Below are positions 42,711 through 49,805 of a DNA stretch of 49,805 bases, piece after piece. Position 1 is the first letter of the stretch, and each line of letters begins with the position of its first letter. The notes under the pieces were generated by a model that worked only from the letters and a program-made list of their open reading frames with translations, was not told where the DNA came from and made no database searches. The stretch comes from Deltaproteobacteria bacterium (GTDB taxonomy: Bacteria > Myxococcota_A > UBA9160 > SMWR01): NCBI GenBank assembly GCA_019310965.1, contig JAFDDG010000037.1, forward strand, positions 1 to 49,805, read 5' to 3'. Both the position numbers and the translations under genes were made by a program.

Positions 42711-43520
42711 TCAGGCTGGCGCTTGACGGCGCCCCAACACGGCACTGAGAGCGACCAGCGTCAGGCAGGCGAGCGAGAACGTGACGAGGCCTGCCATTTC
42801 GTGGAGCGGCGACTCGATCACGACCTCGCCGCCGAAGCGTCGCACCGCGGCCACGGTCGCGACGGCCCGCAGCAGGTTGAAAGCCAGCGCAGCCGGCAGT
42901 GCAGCGAGCACGATGCAGGCTCGCCGGCCGAAGCGTCGATGCGCGAAGTACGCCAGCGCCACGGCCAGAGGCACCAGCGTGACCAGCGACGTGATCCCGC
43001 TGCAGGCCTCGGCCACGAAGAGCGACTCCCCGCCCGGGAGTTCGAGCACATTGCCCTCTCGCAGAACCGGCACACCACCAGCGCGCAACAACGCCACTGC
43101 CACGGCGCTCACCCAGAACTGCAGCTCCAGAATGAGTGGCGTGATCAGCGGCGCCGGAAGCGGCACCATGAAGACGAGAAAGCCCACCGGGAACGCCCAG
43201 CGGCGCAGCCCGGTGCTGCCGAAGAGCAGCACCACGCCGCCGGCGACGGCACCCACCAGGGCCAACCCCTGGAGAGTGACGCTCCCCGCGACGAGTCCGG
43301 CGACGTAGACCGCGAGACTGAGCGCGAGCCCCACGAGTCCACGGCGATCGAAACTGGGCAGGCGCCTCGGCGCGCGGCCCAGCGCGGCGAACGAAACCAA
43401 CGGCACCAGGAACCCGTGGCTGTAGTGGTCGACGCTGCTCCACACGCTGGCCATGGCGGCGAGTGCCGGCGCGAAAACCACCAGTAGCAGCGCCGGAAGC
43501 CACGCGTCACGCAGCGTCAC
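42711..43520 (-). CDS. Exosortase (EpsH/Xrt family transpeptidase, 269 aa)
   Basis: An integral membrane protein with about eight hydrophobic segments. The active-site elements are all present: FVAEACSGITSLVTL (Cys173), FNLLRAVATVAA (Arg218) and SPLHEMAGL (His240), with RRWAFPVGFLVFMVPLP as the family FP-x-P element. Exosortases cleave and transfer proteins bearing PEP-CTERM-like tails during export to the surface. GTG 43520 overlaps the TGA of the AAA-PEGA gene (GTGA). No substrate with a PEP-CTERM tail is encoded in the window. The exact Xrt subtype is not assigned. Confidence 0.9.
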   Translation of the reverse strand: MTLRDAWLPALLLVVFAPALAAMASVWSSVDHYSHGFLVPLVSFAALGRAPRRLPSFDRRGLVGLALSLAVYVAGLVAGSVTLQGLALVGAVAGGVVLLFGSTGLRRWAFPVGFLVFMVPLPAPLITPLILELQFWVSAVAVALLRAGGVPVLREGNVLELPGGESLFVAEACSGITSLVTLVPLAVALAYFAHRRFGRRACIVLAALPAALAFNLLRAVATVAAVRRFGGEVVIESPLHEMAGLVTFSLACLTLVALSAVLGRRQAPA

Positions 43521-45133
43521 TGCGCCGCGGCCTCCGCTGCGGCCACCGGGAACGTCACGAAGCGCCGCGCCGAGTCGATCTCGATCTGTCGCGTTTCCAG
43601 CGTGCCATCGGGGAAACGCGCTTCGAAGCGATGCGTGCCGGGCGTGACCCGCACGCCCGCCAGCGGTGTCACGCCAACCTCGACGCCGTCGATGCTGATC
43701 TCTGCCCAGGGCCTGGCGTTGATCTGGACCGTCACCGGCGTGGGGGCAGAGACCGGGGCCGGGGCGGAGACCGCTGGCTCGCGCAGCGGCGTGCGAATGC
43801 TCGCCGCGACGCTGACCTCCGGTGCGGGGGCCTGCGCATCGAGGAACCTCACACTCACCAACACCCCGGCCGCGAGACTCGCCCCGAGCACGGCCACCGC
43901 AAGCGATGCCGGCGGCTGCCGACGACGGCGCGGCGACGTGCTCACCGCCGTGGGCGTCGGGGGTACGGGTGCGGGCGCTGCCGCCGTGGGCGTCGGCGGC
44001 GCGGACGTCGGCTCGAGCGGCACGCTGCCCGAGGCTGCGCCAGCCTGCGCCGAGGTGCTCAGCACGAGCCGGCCGGTAGCGCGCTCGAGCGCGGCATCAC
44101 CGCTGACCTCCTCGCCGCCACGCTGATGGGCCAGCGCGAGCCGCCCCATGGCCCGCTCGAGGGCCGCGTCCGGACCCACTCCCTCGTCGCCCGCGGGTAC
44201 TCGCGGCGTTTCGGCCCCAGCCCCGGAGGCCGCCAGCGGGCGCTCGACGACTGGAGCCGCCACCGGCGCTGCGGCTCTCGTGCCCGTCGCGACACCGGCG
44301 TTCGATCGAGTCGGCGCCGGCGCGTTGTCCTCCGCCCCGGCCACAGCGATCGCCGGCACGGCCGGTCGCGCCGCGGCAAGCCGCGGTTTCAGCAGCGGTG
44401 CGACGACGCGCGGCCCGATCGCGCGCCGCAAGAGTCGCGAGGCTTCGGCATTGACCCGCGCCGGGATGCCTCCGGCTCGGCGCTGCAGCTGCGCGAAGCC
44501 GTCGCTCGGGAACGCCGCGTGCGCGGCCTCGGCGAGGTTCGCCGCCACGAGGTGCGCGCGGACGTATGCCTCGGTCTCCTCCACGCTCATCGGCTCGACG
44601 AGCAGAATGGGTTCCGACTCCTCGATCTGGCTCGCGAAGCGACCCAGCGTTTCGCGGTCGCCGGCCGCGACGAAACGCAGCGCGCCAGCGGTTTCCCGGC
44701 TCACCTCGAGCAGCGCCTGCGCCGAATCCTCCGGCAACGTCTCCGCGTCGTCCACCAGCAGGACGATCTCGCCACCCTCGGCGGCGCGCTGCTTCGCAAG
44801 CGCCGCAATCGCACCGACGGGGTCATAGCTGCCAGGGCCGTCGAGCTCGCGAAGCGCCCAGGCGAATAGTGCCGGCGCGGGCAACGCCGCATAGCGCAGG
44901 TGCGCGACACTGACGGAGGCACCGAAGCGAGCCCGCAGGATGCGCAACAGCAGGGTCTTGCCGATACCCGGTACCCCGGCGAGCAGCGCGCAGCGCCGCT
45001 CGCCGATCGCCCGCGCCTCGAGCGCCGCCAGCGCCCGTTCGGTCGCGGCGCGGGGGACATAGCGCGCCGGATCGGCACTGGGGCCGAAGGGATCGTCGAA
45101 GCGAAATGCCGCGATATCGAACGCGGGGTCCAC
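43517..45133 (-). CDS. AAA ATPase - transmembrane - PEGA domain protein (538 aa)
   Basis: GTG 45133 has AGGAG upstream. Residues about 25-240 are an ExeA-like AAA domain: Walker A GVPGIGKT (53-60) and Walker B EIVLLVDDAE. A long Ala/Pro/Thr-rich linker (about 260-400) contains two copies of an DAALERAxGRLxL element. One membrane helix (ASLAVAVLGASLAAGVLVSV, about 408-428) precedes a second Pro/Ala linker and a C-terminal PEGA domain (AEISIDGVEVGVTPLAGVRVTPGTH), a periplasmic binding module. It thus links a cytosolic ATPase to a periplasmic domain, as GspA does in type II secretion. It is the first gene of the exosortase operon and is coupled to exosortase. Confidence 0.85.
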   Translation of the reverse strand: MDPAFDIAAFRFDDPFGPSADPARYVPRAATERALAALEARAIGERRCALLAGVPGIGKTLLLRILRARFGASVSVAHLRYAALPAPALFAWALRELDGPGSYDPVGAIAALAKQRAAEGGEIVLLVDDAETLPEDSAQALLEVSRETAGALRFVAAGDRETLGRFASQIEESEPILLVEPMSVEETEAYVRAHLVAANLAEAAHAAFPSDGFAQLQRRAGGIPARVNAEASRLLRRAIGPRVVAPLLKPRLAAARPAVPAIAVAGAEDNAPAPTRSNAGVATGTRAAAPVAAPVVERPLAASGAGAETPRVPAGDEGVGPDAALERAMGRLALAHQRGGEEVSGDAALERATGRLVLSTSAQAGAASGSVPLEPTSAPPTPTAAAPAPVPPTPTAVSTSPRRRRQPPASLAVAVLGASLAAGVLVSVRFLDAQAPAPEVSVAASIRTPLREPAVSAPAPVSAPTPVTVQINARPWAEISIDGVEVGVTPLAGVRVTPGTHRFEARFPDGTLETRQIEIDSARRFVTFPVAAAEAAAQ

Positions 45134-45197
45134 CGCTCTTCTCCTGGCGTCGGCGCGAGGTCAACACGGTATCTCATCCCCGCACGCAGGCCGCCTC

Positions 45198-45223
45198 GTC
45201 ACCCAGGTTTGTGGCCGGGTGAC
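45198..45223. promoter_or_regulatory. Inverted repeat in the divergent promoter region
   Basis: GTCACCC (45198-45204) and GGGTGAC (45217-45223) form perfect 7-bp arms around 12 nt, followed by overlapping palindromes CACGTG and GTCGAC. It lies in the 155-nt gap between the exosortase operon and the LTA-synthase-like gene and could be an operator for either. Confidence 0.35.
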
Positions 45224-45288
45224 ACGCACACGTGACGTCGACCTGCACATCGGCATGGTGCCCGAGGGGTGGTGCTACTCTGGAGCGG

Positions 45289-47619
45289 ATGGGCCACGGA
45301 CCGAGCGAATCCGGTGCGCTGCGCGCCACCGCGGCCTTCGGTAGCTGCCTGCTCGCCCCGTGGGCCTTCCGCGCGCTGGCCATTTTCGACAGTCCGGCCG
45401 CCCCGGCAGCCGCCAACCTGCGGGGCTTCTGCGCCGACGCCGCGCTCGCGTTGCTGGCCCTCGGTTGCTTGTGGCCACTGGCGCGGCTGGCGCGCGGCTT
45501 GCCCGTCGTTGTCATCGGCGTCCTGGTGATCGGCTACTACGCCAACTACGAGACGGTGACGACTCTCGGCACGCTGGCATCGCCGCTGGATCTCGAGTTC
45601 TTCAGCGACCCCACCTTCGTGCGCGGCTCGGCACTGGCCGCGGCGCGACCCGGCTGGCTCGCGGTGGTGCTGGCCGGCACGCTCGCCCTCGGCTGGCTGG
45701 GCCTGCGGCGCGCTGGCTGGAGCGACGCATTCGCCGCACTGGCAGCGGGCGGATTCCTGCTCGGCGCGCTCTCGTTTTGGGAGCCGGAGCCGCGCCACGC
45801 GGCATGGCGTCAGGACAACCCGATCGCCTTCAACGTCGACTGGCTGGCCAGACGCGATGCGGGCGACGCCGGCGGCTTCGACAACCCGGCGCTGGCCATG
45901 CGCACGCTGGTCCCCGGCATTGCGGCGGATCTCGACGCGCCGCTGCGCGGCGAGTTCCACGGCCAGGGCAAGAATGTGCTGCTCGTGATTCTCGAGTCCG
46001 TATCGGGCAACTACCTGCCGACTGCGGCGGCGCGCCACGGACGCGAGGCGGTAAACAAGCTGCCGGCCCTCGACAGGGCCTTCGCCGAGAACGTCGGCTA
46101 CGCCACCTTCTTCACCCACACGCGACGCACGAACCGCGGCCTCTTCGCGCTGCTCTGCGGTGAGTATCCGCGCCTCATCGCCGGCATCCCGAAGATGGCG
46201 GTGACCGCGGCGACGCCCTGGCGGCGCTGCTTGCCCGGCGTACTGCGCGATCACGGCTACCGCACGGTGTACCTCCAGGGAGCGCCGCTCGCCTTCATGC
46301 AAAAAGACCGCTTCATGCCGGCCATCGGCTTCGACGAATCGCTAGGCCACGACTGGTTCGTGCACCCCCACCTGCGCAGCTTCTGGGGCGTCGACGACCG
46401 CACGCTTCTCGAGCAGACCTTTCGCAAGATCGACGAGCTCGAGGCCTCGGGAGACGAGCCGTGGTTCATGACGCTTCTGACAGTGGGCACCCACCACCCC
46501 TACGTGGTGCCGGACTCCTACGAATCGCCCTACAAGACGCCGATCCGACGCGTCTTCAGCTACATGGACGGCGCTCTCCATCGCTTCCTGCGTGAGCTCG
46601 AACGCCGCGGGCTGCGCGACGACACATTGGTGCTGATCACATCGGACGAGTCGCGTGGCGATCTGGGCCAGGCCGCCGACACCACGGCGGGGATCTTGAG
46701 CGAGAACTGGGGCTTCCTCGCGGCACTGCTTCCCGAGCGCACCCAGCTCAGCATCGACGAGCCCTACGCCCAGAGCGACGTGCCGCTCTCGGTGCTCGAC
46801 TACCTGGGGCTTCCCCACGAAGGGCTCGACTTCTTCGGGCGCAGCCTGTTCCGTCGTTACGAGCGCGGGCGCAGCATCTTCTACGCCAACGTCAACTACC
46901 GCATGATCGGTGGGCTCCAGCCGGACGGGACACTCGTGCAGTGCGAGAAGGAGGGTCAGCGCTGCGCACGCTACCGCCCCGAGGCCGGTCGCATCTTCGC
47001 GCCGACACTGCGGCGGGTGCGGGACGATCCGCAGATGGCCGACAGCGTGCGCGAGATGGCGCTCCGCAGTCTGCCACCGCAGAGCAACGCGCCGCTCACC
47101 TTTCCGCTTCTCGCGCGCCCTGACTTCCCCGTGAAGGGCCGCAACTGGCAGATGGTGCAGGGGGTGTCGCAACTCTCCCTGGAGCCGAACGAGTGGATCG
47201 AAATCGAATTCGAGGTCAAGACGCGCGGCGATGCCGATGTCGAGCTCGAGCACTGGATGCGCTTCGCAGGCGACAAGCACCTGATCCACTTCCAGACGCT
47301 GATCGAGAGCGGCCAGACGTTGCACGTGCGCTACGAAGTCGCCTCCGATGTGCCTTTCTCCCAGGCGACGATCCGCACCCTGGTACGCGCCGTCGGCGGC
47401 GACGAGGCGGAGCTGCTGTTCCGCAAGCGCCGCTTCGAGCTGCACCGCAGCGGCGAGCGGCCGCCCCAGGGTGTGCAGCTGGCAGAGCTGCGCTTGGACC
47501 CGCCACGCGCCGACGGCAGCAAGCTGGTCCCCGAGATCACCCCCATCGCACAGCACGCCGCGTATCTCGAGCAACGCAACCGAAAGGGCATGAGCGGCGA
47601 CGATCGCCAGGAGAAATGA
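45289..47619 (+). CDS. LTA-synthase-like sulfatase-superfamily membrane enzyme (776 aa)
   Basis: ATG 45289 with GGAG close upstream; an in-phase GTG at 45232 gives an unconvincing leader. About five N-terminal hydrophobic segments (to about residue 175) are followed by an alkaline-phosphatase-fold domain. It has NVLLVILESVSGNY (metal-site Glu), Thr281 in THTRRTNRGLFALLCGEYPR as the expected nucleophile, GTHHPYV and VLITSDESRGD. LTA synthases and OpgB-type enzymes use this layout to transfer glycerol-phosphate from phosphatidylglycerol. A beta-rich C-terminal extension of about 170 residues (WIEIEFEVKTRGDADVELEH) is not part of LtaS and may bind glycan. It precedes the cyclase by 23 nt. Confidence 0.85.
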   Translation: MGHGPSESGALRATAAFGSCLLAPWAFRALAIFDSPAAPAAANLRGFCADAALALLALGCLWPLARLARGLPVVVIGVLVIGYYANYETVTTLGTLASPLDLEFFSDPTFVRGSALAAARPGWLAVVLAGTLALGWLGLRRAGWSDAFAALAAGGFLLGALSFWEPEPRHAAWRQDNPIAFNVDWLARRDAGDAGGFDNPALAMRTLVPGIAADLDAPLRGEFHGQGKNVLLVILESVSGNYLPTAAARHGREAVNKLPALDRAFAENVGYATFFTHTRRTNRGLFALLCGEYPRLIAGIPKMAVTAATPWRRCLPGVLRDHGYRTVYLQGAPLAFMQKDRFMPAIGFDESLGHDWFVHPHLRSFWGVDDRTLLEQTFRKIDELEASGDEPWFMTLLTVGTHHPYVVPDSYESPYKTPIRRVFSYMDGALHRFLRELERRGLRDDTLVLITSDESRGDLGQAADTTAGILSENWGFLAALLPERTQLSIDEPYAQSDVPLSVLDYLGLPHEGLDFFGRSLFRRYERGRSIFYANVNYRMIGGLQPDGTLVQCEKEGQRCARYRPEAGRIFAPTLRRVRDDPQMADSVREMALRSLPPQSNAPLTFPLLARPDFPVKGRNWQMVQGVSQLSLEPNEWIEIEFEVKTRGDADVELEHWMRFAGDKHLIHFQTLIESGQTLHVRYEVASDVPFSQATIRTLVRAVGGDEAELLFRKRRFELHRSGERPPQGVQLAELRLDPPRADGSKLVPEITPIAQHAAYLEQRNRKGMSGDDRQEK

Positions 47620-47642
47620 ATCCACAGGGCATTGGAGGAACC

Positions 47643-48584
47643 ATGGCAGAAACCGAACAGCCGACCCGCCAGCGCATGGACGCGATCTTCGAGTCGACGA
47701 AGAACTGGGGGCGCTGGGGCAAGGACGACGAACGGGGCTCGTTGAACCTCATCACACCGGAGCGGCGCCGTGCGGGAGCGACTTGCGTACGCGCCGGCGT
47801 CAGCGTCAGCTGCGCCCGCGATCTGCCCGTGGCTCCGGCTGCAGACAACCCCCACCCCGCACTGCACATGATGATCCAGGGTGGTGACGACTGCGTGATC
47901 GAGGGTTTCGGCTTCGAGTCGACCACCGATTTCGTCGGTGTCGCCTTCCACGGCATGTCGACGTCGCATCTGGATGCCCTGTGCCACGTCTTCGTCGACG
48001 GCTGCATGTACAACGGCTTCGCCGGCAGCGAGGTGAAGAGCACCGGCGCCCGACGCGGCAGCGTGATGGCCGCCAAGGACGGCATCGTCTCCCGCGGCGT
48101 GCTGCTCGACATCCCGCGCCTGGTCGGCCGGCCGTGGCTCGAGCTGCGGGAGCTGATCCATCCGGAGCAGCTCGAGGCCGCAGCAACCACCCAGGGCGTC
48201 GCGCCGGAATCCGGCGACGTGCTGCTCATCTCGACGGGCCGCGACGCGCGACGCGCCGAGACCGGCCCGTGGAATCCAATCGAAGAGGGTTTTGCTGGAC
48301 TGCATCCGGAGTGCCTGCCGTGGCTCCACGAGCGCGGCGTTGCCGTGCTGGGCAGCGATGGCATCTCCGACATGCTGCCGGGACTCGGTATTCCGAACTG
48401 GCCGATGCCGATCCACCAGGTGGGCCTCGTTGGGATGGGCATGCACTTGTTCGACAATCTCAAGCTCGACGAGCTGTCGGCGGCTTGTGCGGAGCACGGC
48501 CACTGGGATTTCCAGTTCGCCGCTGCCCCGCTGCGCGTGGAACGCGGGACGGGAAGCCCGGTGAATCCCGTGGCCGTGCTCTGA
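47643..48584 (+). CDS. Cyclase/kynurenine-formamidase-like metal hydrolase (313 aa)
   Basis: ATG 47643 has GGAGGA about 4 nt upstream; ATG 47616 overlapping the previous stop lacks one. The zinc motif FHGMSTSHLDALCH corresponds to HxGTHxDxPxH of the cyclase family (PF04199). GSLNLITPERR, RGVLLDIPR and GDVLLISTGRD are further landmarks, and VLGSDGISDML with HQVGLVGMGMHLFDNL belongs to the longer bacterial subgroup. Cytosolic, no signal peptide. Related proteins hydrolyse amides or lactones; the substrate here and any link to the glycan genes are unknown. Confidence 0.88.
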   Translation: MAETEQPTRQRMDAIFESTKNWGRWGKDDERGSLNLITPERRRAGATCVRAGVSVSCARDLPVAPAADNPHPALHMMIQGGDDCVIEGFGFESTTDFVGVAFHGMSTSHLDALCHVFVDGCMYNGFAGSEVKSTGARRGSVMAAKDGIVSRGVLLDIPRLVGRPWLELRELIHPEQLEAAATTQGVAPESGDVLLISTGRDARRAETGPWNPIEEGFAGLHPECLPWLHERGVAVLGSDGISDMLPGLGIPNWPMPIHQVGLVGMGMHLFDNLKLDELSAACAEHGHWDFQFAAAPLRVERGTGSPVNPVAVL

Positions 48585-48944
48585 TCGGTTGCGCGACCCG
48601 CGGCCGCGGGGAGTGCGGCGGCATCGCTCGCTGAGGTGAGCTTCGCCTGGCAGAAGAGCATCGCGACGACGGCCAGCGGCAACGCGACGCTCGCGCGGCG
48701 CTTGGGTGTGGCGTTTTCTCCCCCGGATGAGGCAAACGGCGCCAGCAGCGAGCATGGCGTTGAGCGCGGTCCGGAGCATCGCCCGGGACGCCACCGCGTT
48801 GGGAGAGCTGCAGTCGTCCAGAGTATGCTGGGCCGCAGGCTTCGCGCACAGGCGCTTCTTCGCAATGGCAGCCGGAACGGAAATTGCATCGACAATGGCC
48901 AAAATTCTGCCGGAAACCTTCCCCGCAGCAGGAGTCACGAGCCC
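48585..48944. other. Intergenic region before ppk2
   Basis: No convincing gene in 360 nt. It holds a 14-bp GC palindrome at 48597-48610. A minus-strand frame around 48640-48720 reads like a signal peptide (ASVALPLAVVAMLFCQAKLTSA) but has no usable start and runs on without a stop through the cyclase gene. Confidence 0.5.
48597..48610. terminator. GC palindrome 13 nt after the cyclase stop
   Basis: CCCGCGGCCGCGGG is a perfect 14-bp palindrome that can fold as a 5-bp stem with a GGCC loop. There is no T tract. It is a possible transcript end between the cyclase and ppk2. Confidence 0.3.
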
Positions 48945-49805
48945 ATGCAGGAATCGGAACGCACGGCGAAGAGGATCGGCAAGGCGCTCGGGAGCGTGGG
49001 GGCCGCGGATGCAGTCCTTGGTCGCGATTGGATCAACGACGTCATCCGCGGGCTCAAGAAGCGCGACCGCAATCGCATCCTGCGTGCCGCGCTCCAGAGC
49101 TACATCGAAGCCGAGACGCTCAAGCCCTACCAGGCAGAGCTCATCAAGCTGCAAGAGCACCTGGAGCAGACGGCGGGCAAGGTCATCATCCTATTCGATG
49201 GACGGGACGCTTCCGGCAAGGGCGGCACGATTCGGCGTGTGACGCGCTACATGAACGACAAGCATTGCCGCATGGTGGCCCTCGGCAGGCCGACCGAGCA
49301 GCAGCAGACCGAGCTGCACATGAAGCGCTACATCGAGCAGTTCCCGCACGCGAGCGAAATCGTTCTCTTCGACCGCAGCTGGTACAACCGGGCCCTGGTG
49401 GAGCCGGTCATGGGCTTCTGCACACCCCGCCAGTACCGCGAGTTCATGAAGAAGGTCAACCAGTACGAAGAGAGCTTCGTCAGCGACGGAAAGACGACCT
49501 TGATCAAGCTCTACTTCTCGGTTTCCAAGGACGAACAGGCGCGCCGATTCGCGAGAAGGCAGCACGACCCTCTGCGGATGTGGAAGCTCAGCGAGGTGGA
49601 TCTTCAGGCACAAGAGCTCTGGGACGAGTTCACCGAGAAGAAGTTCGAGCTGCTGAAGAAGACCCACACGGAGCTCAACCCGTGGCACGTGATCCGATCG
49701 GATCGGAAGGCGCTGGCTCGCATCGAGACGATCAAGCTGATCCTGCGGGAGATCCCCTACAAGGGTCGAAGCCGATCACTCGATTTCGAACCCAACGAGG
49801 ACGTC
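48945..49805 (+). CDS. ppk2: Polyphosphate kinase 2, 3' end outside window
   Basis: The frame is open for 287 codons from ATG 48945 (AGGAG 10 nt upstream) to the window edge. Walker A is FDGRDASGKGGT (from Asp85), followed by the lid/phosphate-binding ALGRPTEQQQTELH and Walker B IVLFDRSWYNRA, then RRFARRQHDPLRMWKLS and WHVIRSDRKALAR. This is the PPK2 family, which moves phosphate between polyphosphate and nucleoside phosphates. Nearly the whole domain is present; class cannot be fixed by eye. It appears to be a housekeeping gene at the locus edge rather than part of the glycan pathway. Confidence 0.92.
   Translation, partial: MQESERTAKRIGKALGSVGAADAVLGRDWINDVIRGLKKRDRNRILRAALQSYIEAETLKPYQAELIKLQEHLEQTAGKVIILFDGRDASGKGGTIRRVTRYMNDKHCRMVALGRPTEQQQTELHMKRYIEQFPHASEIVLFDRSWYNRALVEPVMGFCTPRQYREFMKKVNQYEESFVSDGKTTLIKLYFSVSKDEQARRFARRQHDPLRMWKLSEVDLQAQELWDEFTEKKFELLKKTHTELNPWHVIRSDRKALARIETIKLILREIPYKGRSRSLDFEPNEDV

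Noticed and set aside
43463-44869. A 468-codon plus-strand frame opposite the AAA-PEGA gene
   Set aside because: Extremely Arg-rich, no motif; it mirrors the Ala/Pro/Thr linker of the minus-strand protein.
48640-48720. A minus-strand signal-peptide-like stretch upstream of ppk2
   Set aside because: No acceptable start codon with a ribosome site, and the frame continues without a stop through the cyclase gene; at most a gene remnant.
46342-49160. Long minus-strand frames opposite the LTA-synthase-like and cyclase genes
   Set aside because: No motifs, no ribosome sites, and they cross the clear gene boundaries on the plus strand.

Overview
The window is high-GC, densely packed Gram-negative chromosome. 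It carries 37 complete protein genes and two cut by the edges (the left-most secreted protein and the right-most ppk2). Most of it is a surface-polysaccharide locus with an exosortase module. The composition, the exosortase/EpsI genes, the TIG-repeat and beta-helix exported proteins and the frequent GTG/TTG starts suggest a deltaproteobacterial/Myxococcota-like or similar environmental lineage. That taxonomic guess is inference and weak. I see no tRNA, rRNA, CRISPR array, transposase or integrase.

Layout. 1-3.3 kb: an exported TIG-repeat protein running off the left edge, and a small exported protein. 3.4-14.4 kb (minus strand): a TM/kinase/methyltransferase-like fusion, a nucleotidyltransferase/P-loop kinase fusion, a Wzx-type flippase, two paralogous exported beta-helix-like proteins flanking a GT2 and a sulfotransferase, and a Wzy/O-antigen-ligase-type membrane protein. 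14.5-20 kb: an SGNH enzyme (plus), then a sulfatase-superfamily enzyme, a GT4 and an ArnT/GT39-like enzyme (minus). 20.1-22.1 kb (plus): a second sulfotransferase and a GT2. 22.1-23.0 kb (minus): an exported FnIII-like protein. 23.3-31.9 kb (plus): a tight seven-gene operon of GT4, methyltransferase, LPG-synthase-TM-type membrane protein, AsnB amidotransferase, PaaK/CapK-like adenylating enzyme, GMC oxidoreductase and methyltransferase. 31.9-37.9 kb (minus): a five-gene operon of GlpD-like oxidoreductase, NAD-dependent epimerase, methyltransferase, YdjM-like membrane protein and carbamoyltransferase. 38.1-40.0 kb (plus): a DPM/GtrB-type GT2 followed by a degenerate paralogue. 40.0-45.1 kb (minus): the exosortase module of AAA-PEGA protein, exosortase, XrtA-type ATPase, EpsI and a second, catalytically degenerate exosortase. 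45.3-49.8 kb (plus): an LTA-synthase-like enzyme, a cyclase-family metal hydrolase and polyphosphate kinase 2.

How it fits together. The glycosyltransferases, Wzx and Wzy-like proteins would build and export a glycan. Sulfotransferases, methyltransferases, the carbamoyltransferase, AsnB, the SGNH enzyme and the alkaline-phosphatase-superfamily enzymes would decorate or trim it. Exosortase/EpsI would process exported proteins tied to the same surface layer. No PEP-CTERM-tailed substrate is visible here; the truncated TIG protein is the only exported protein whose C-terminus cannot be checked.

Most unusual points: (1) an exosortase paralogue in which the Cys, Arg and His of the active site are all replaced, next to an intact exosortase; (2) a GT2 paralogue lacking both acidic motifs, translationally coupled (apparently from a CTG start) to an intact one; (3) two exported-protein genes preceded by CRP-like palindromes with identical 19-nt spacing to the same putative -10 element; (4) a membrane/kinase/methyltransferase-like fusion protein.
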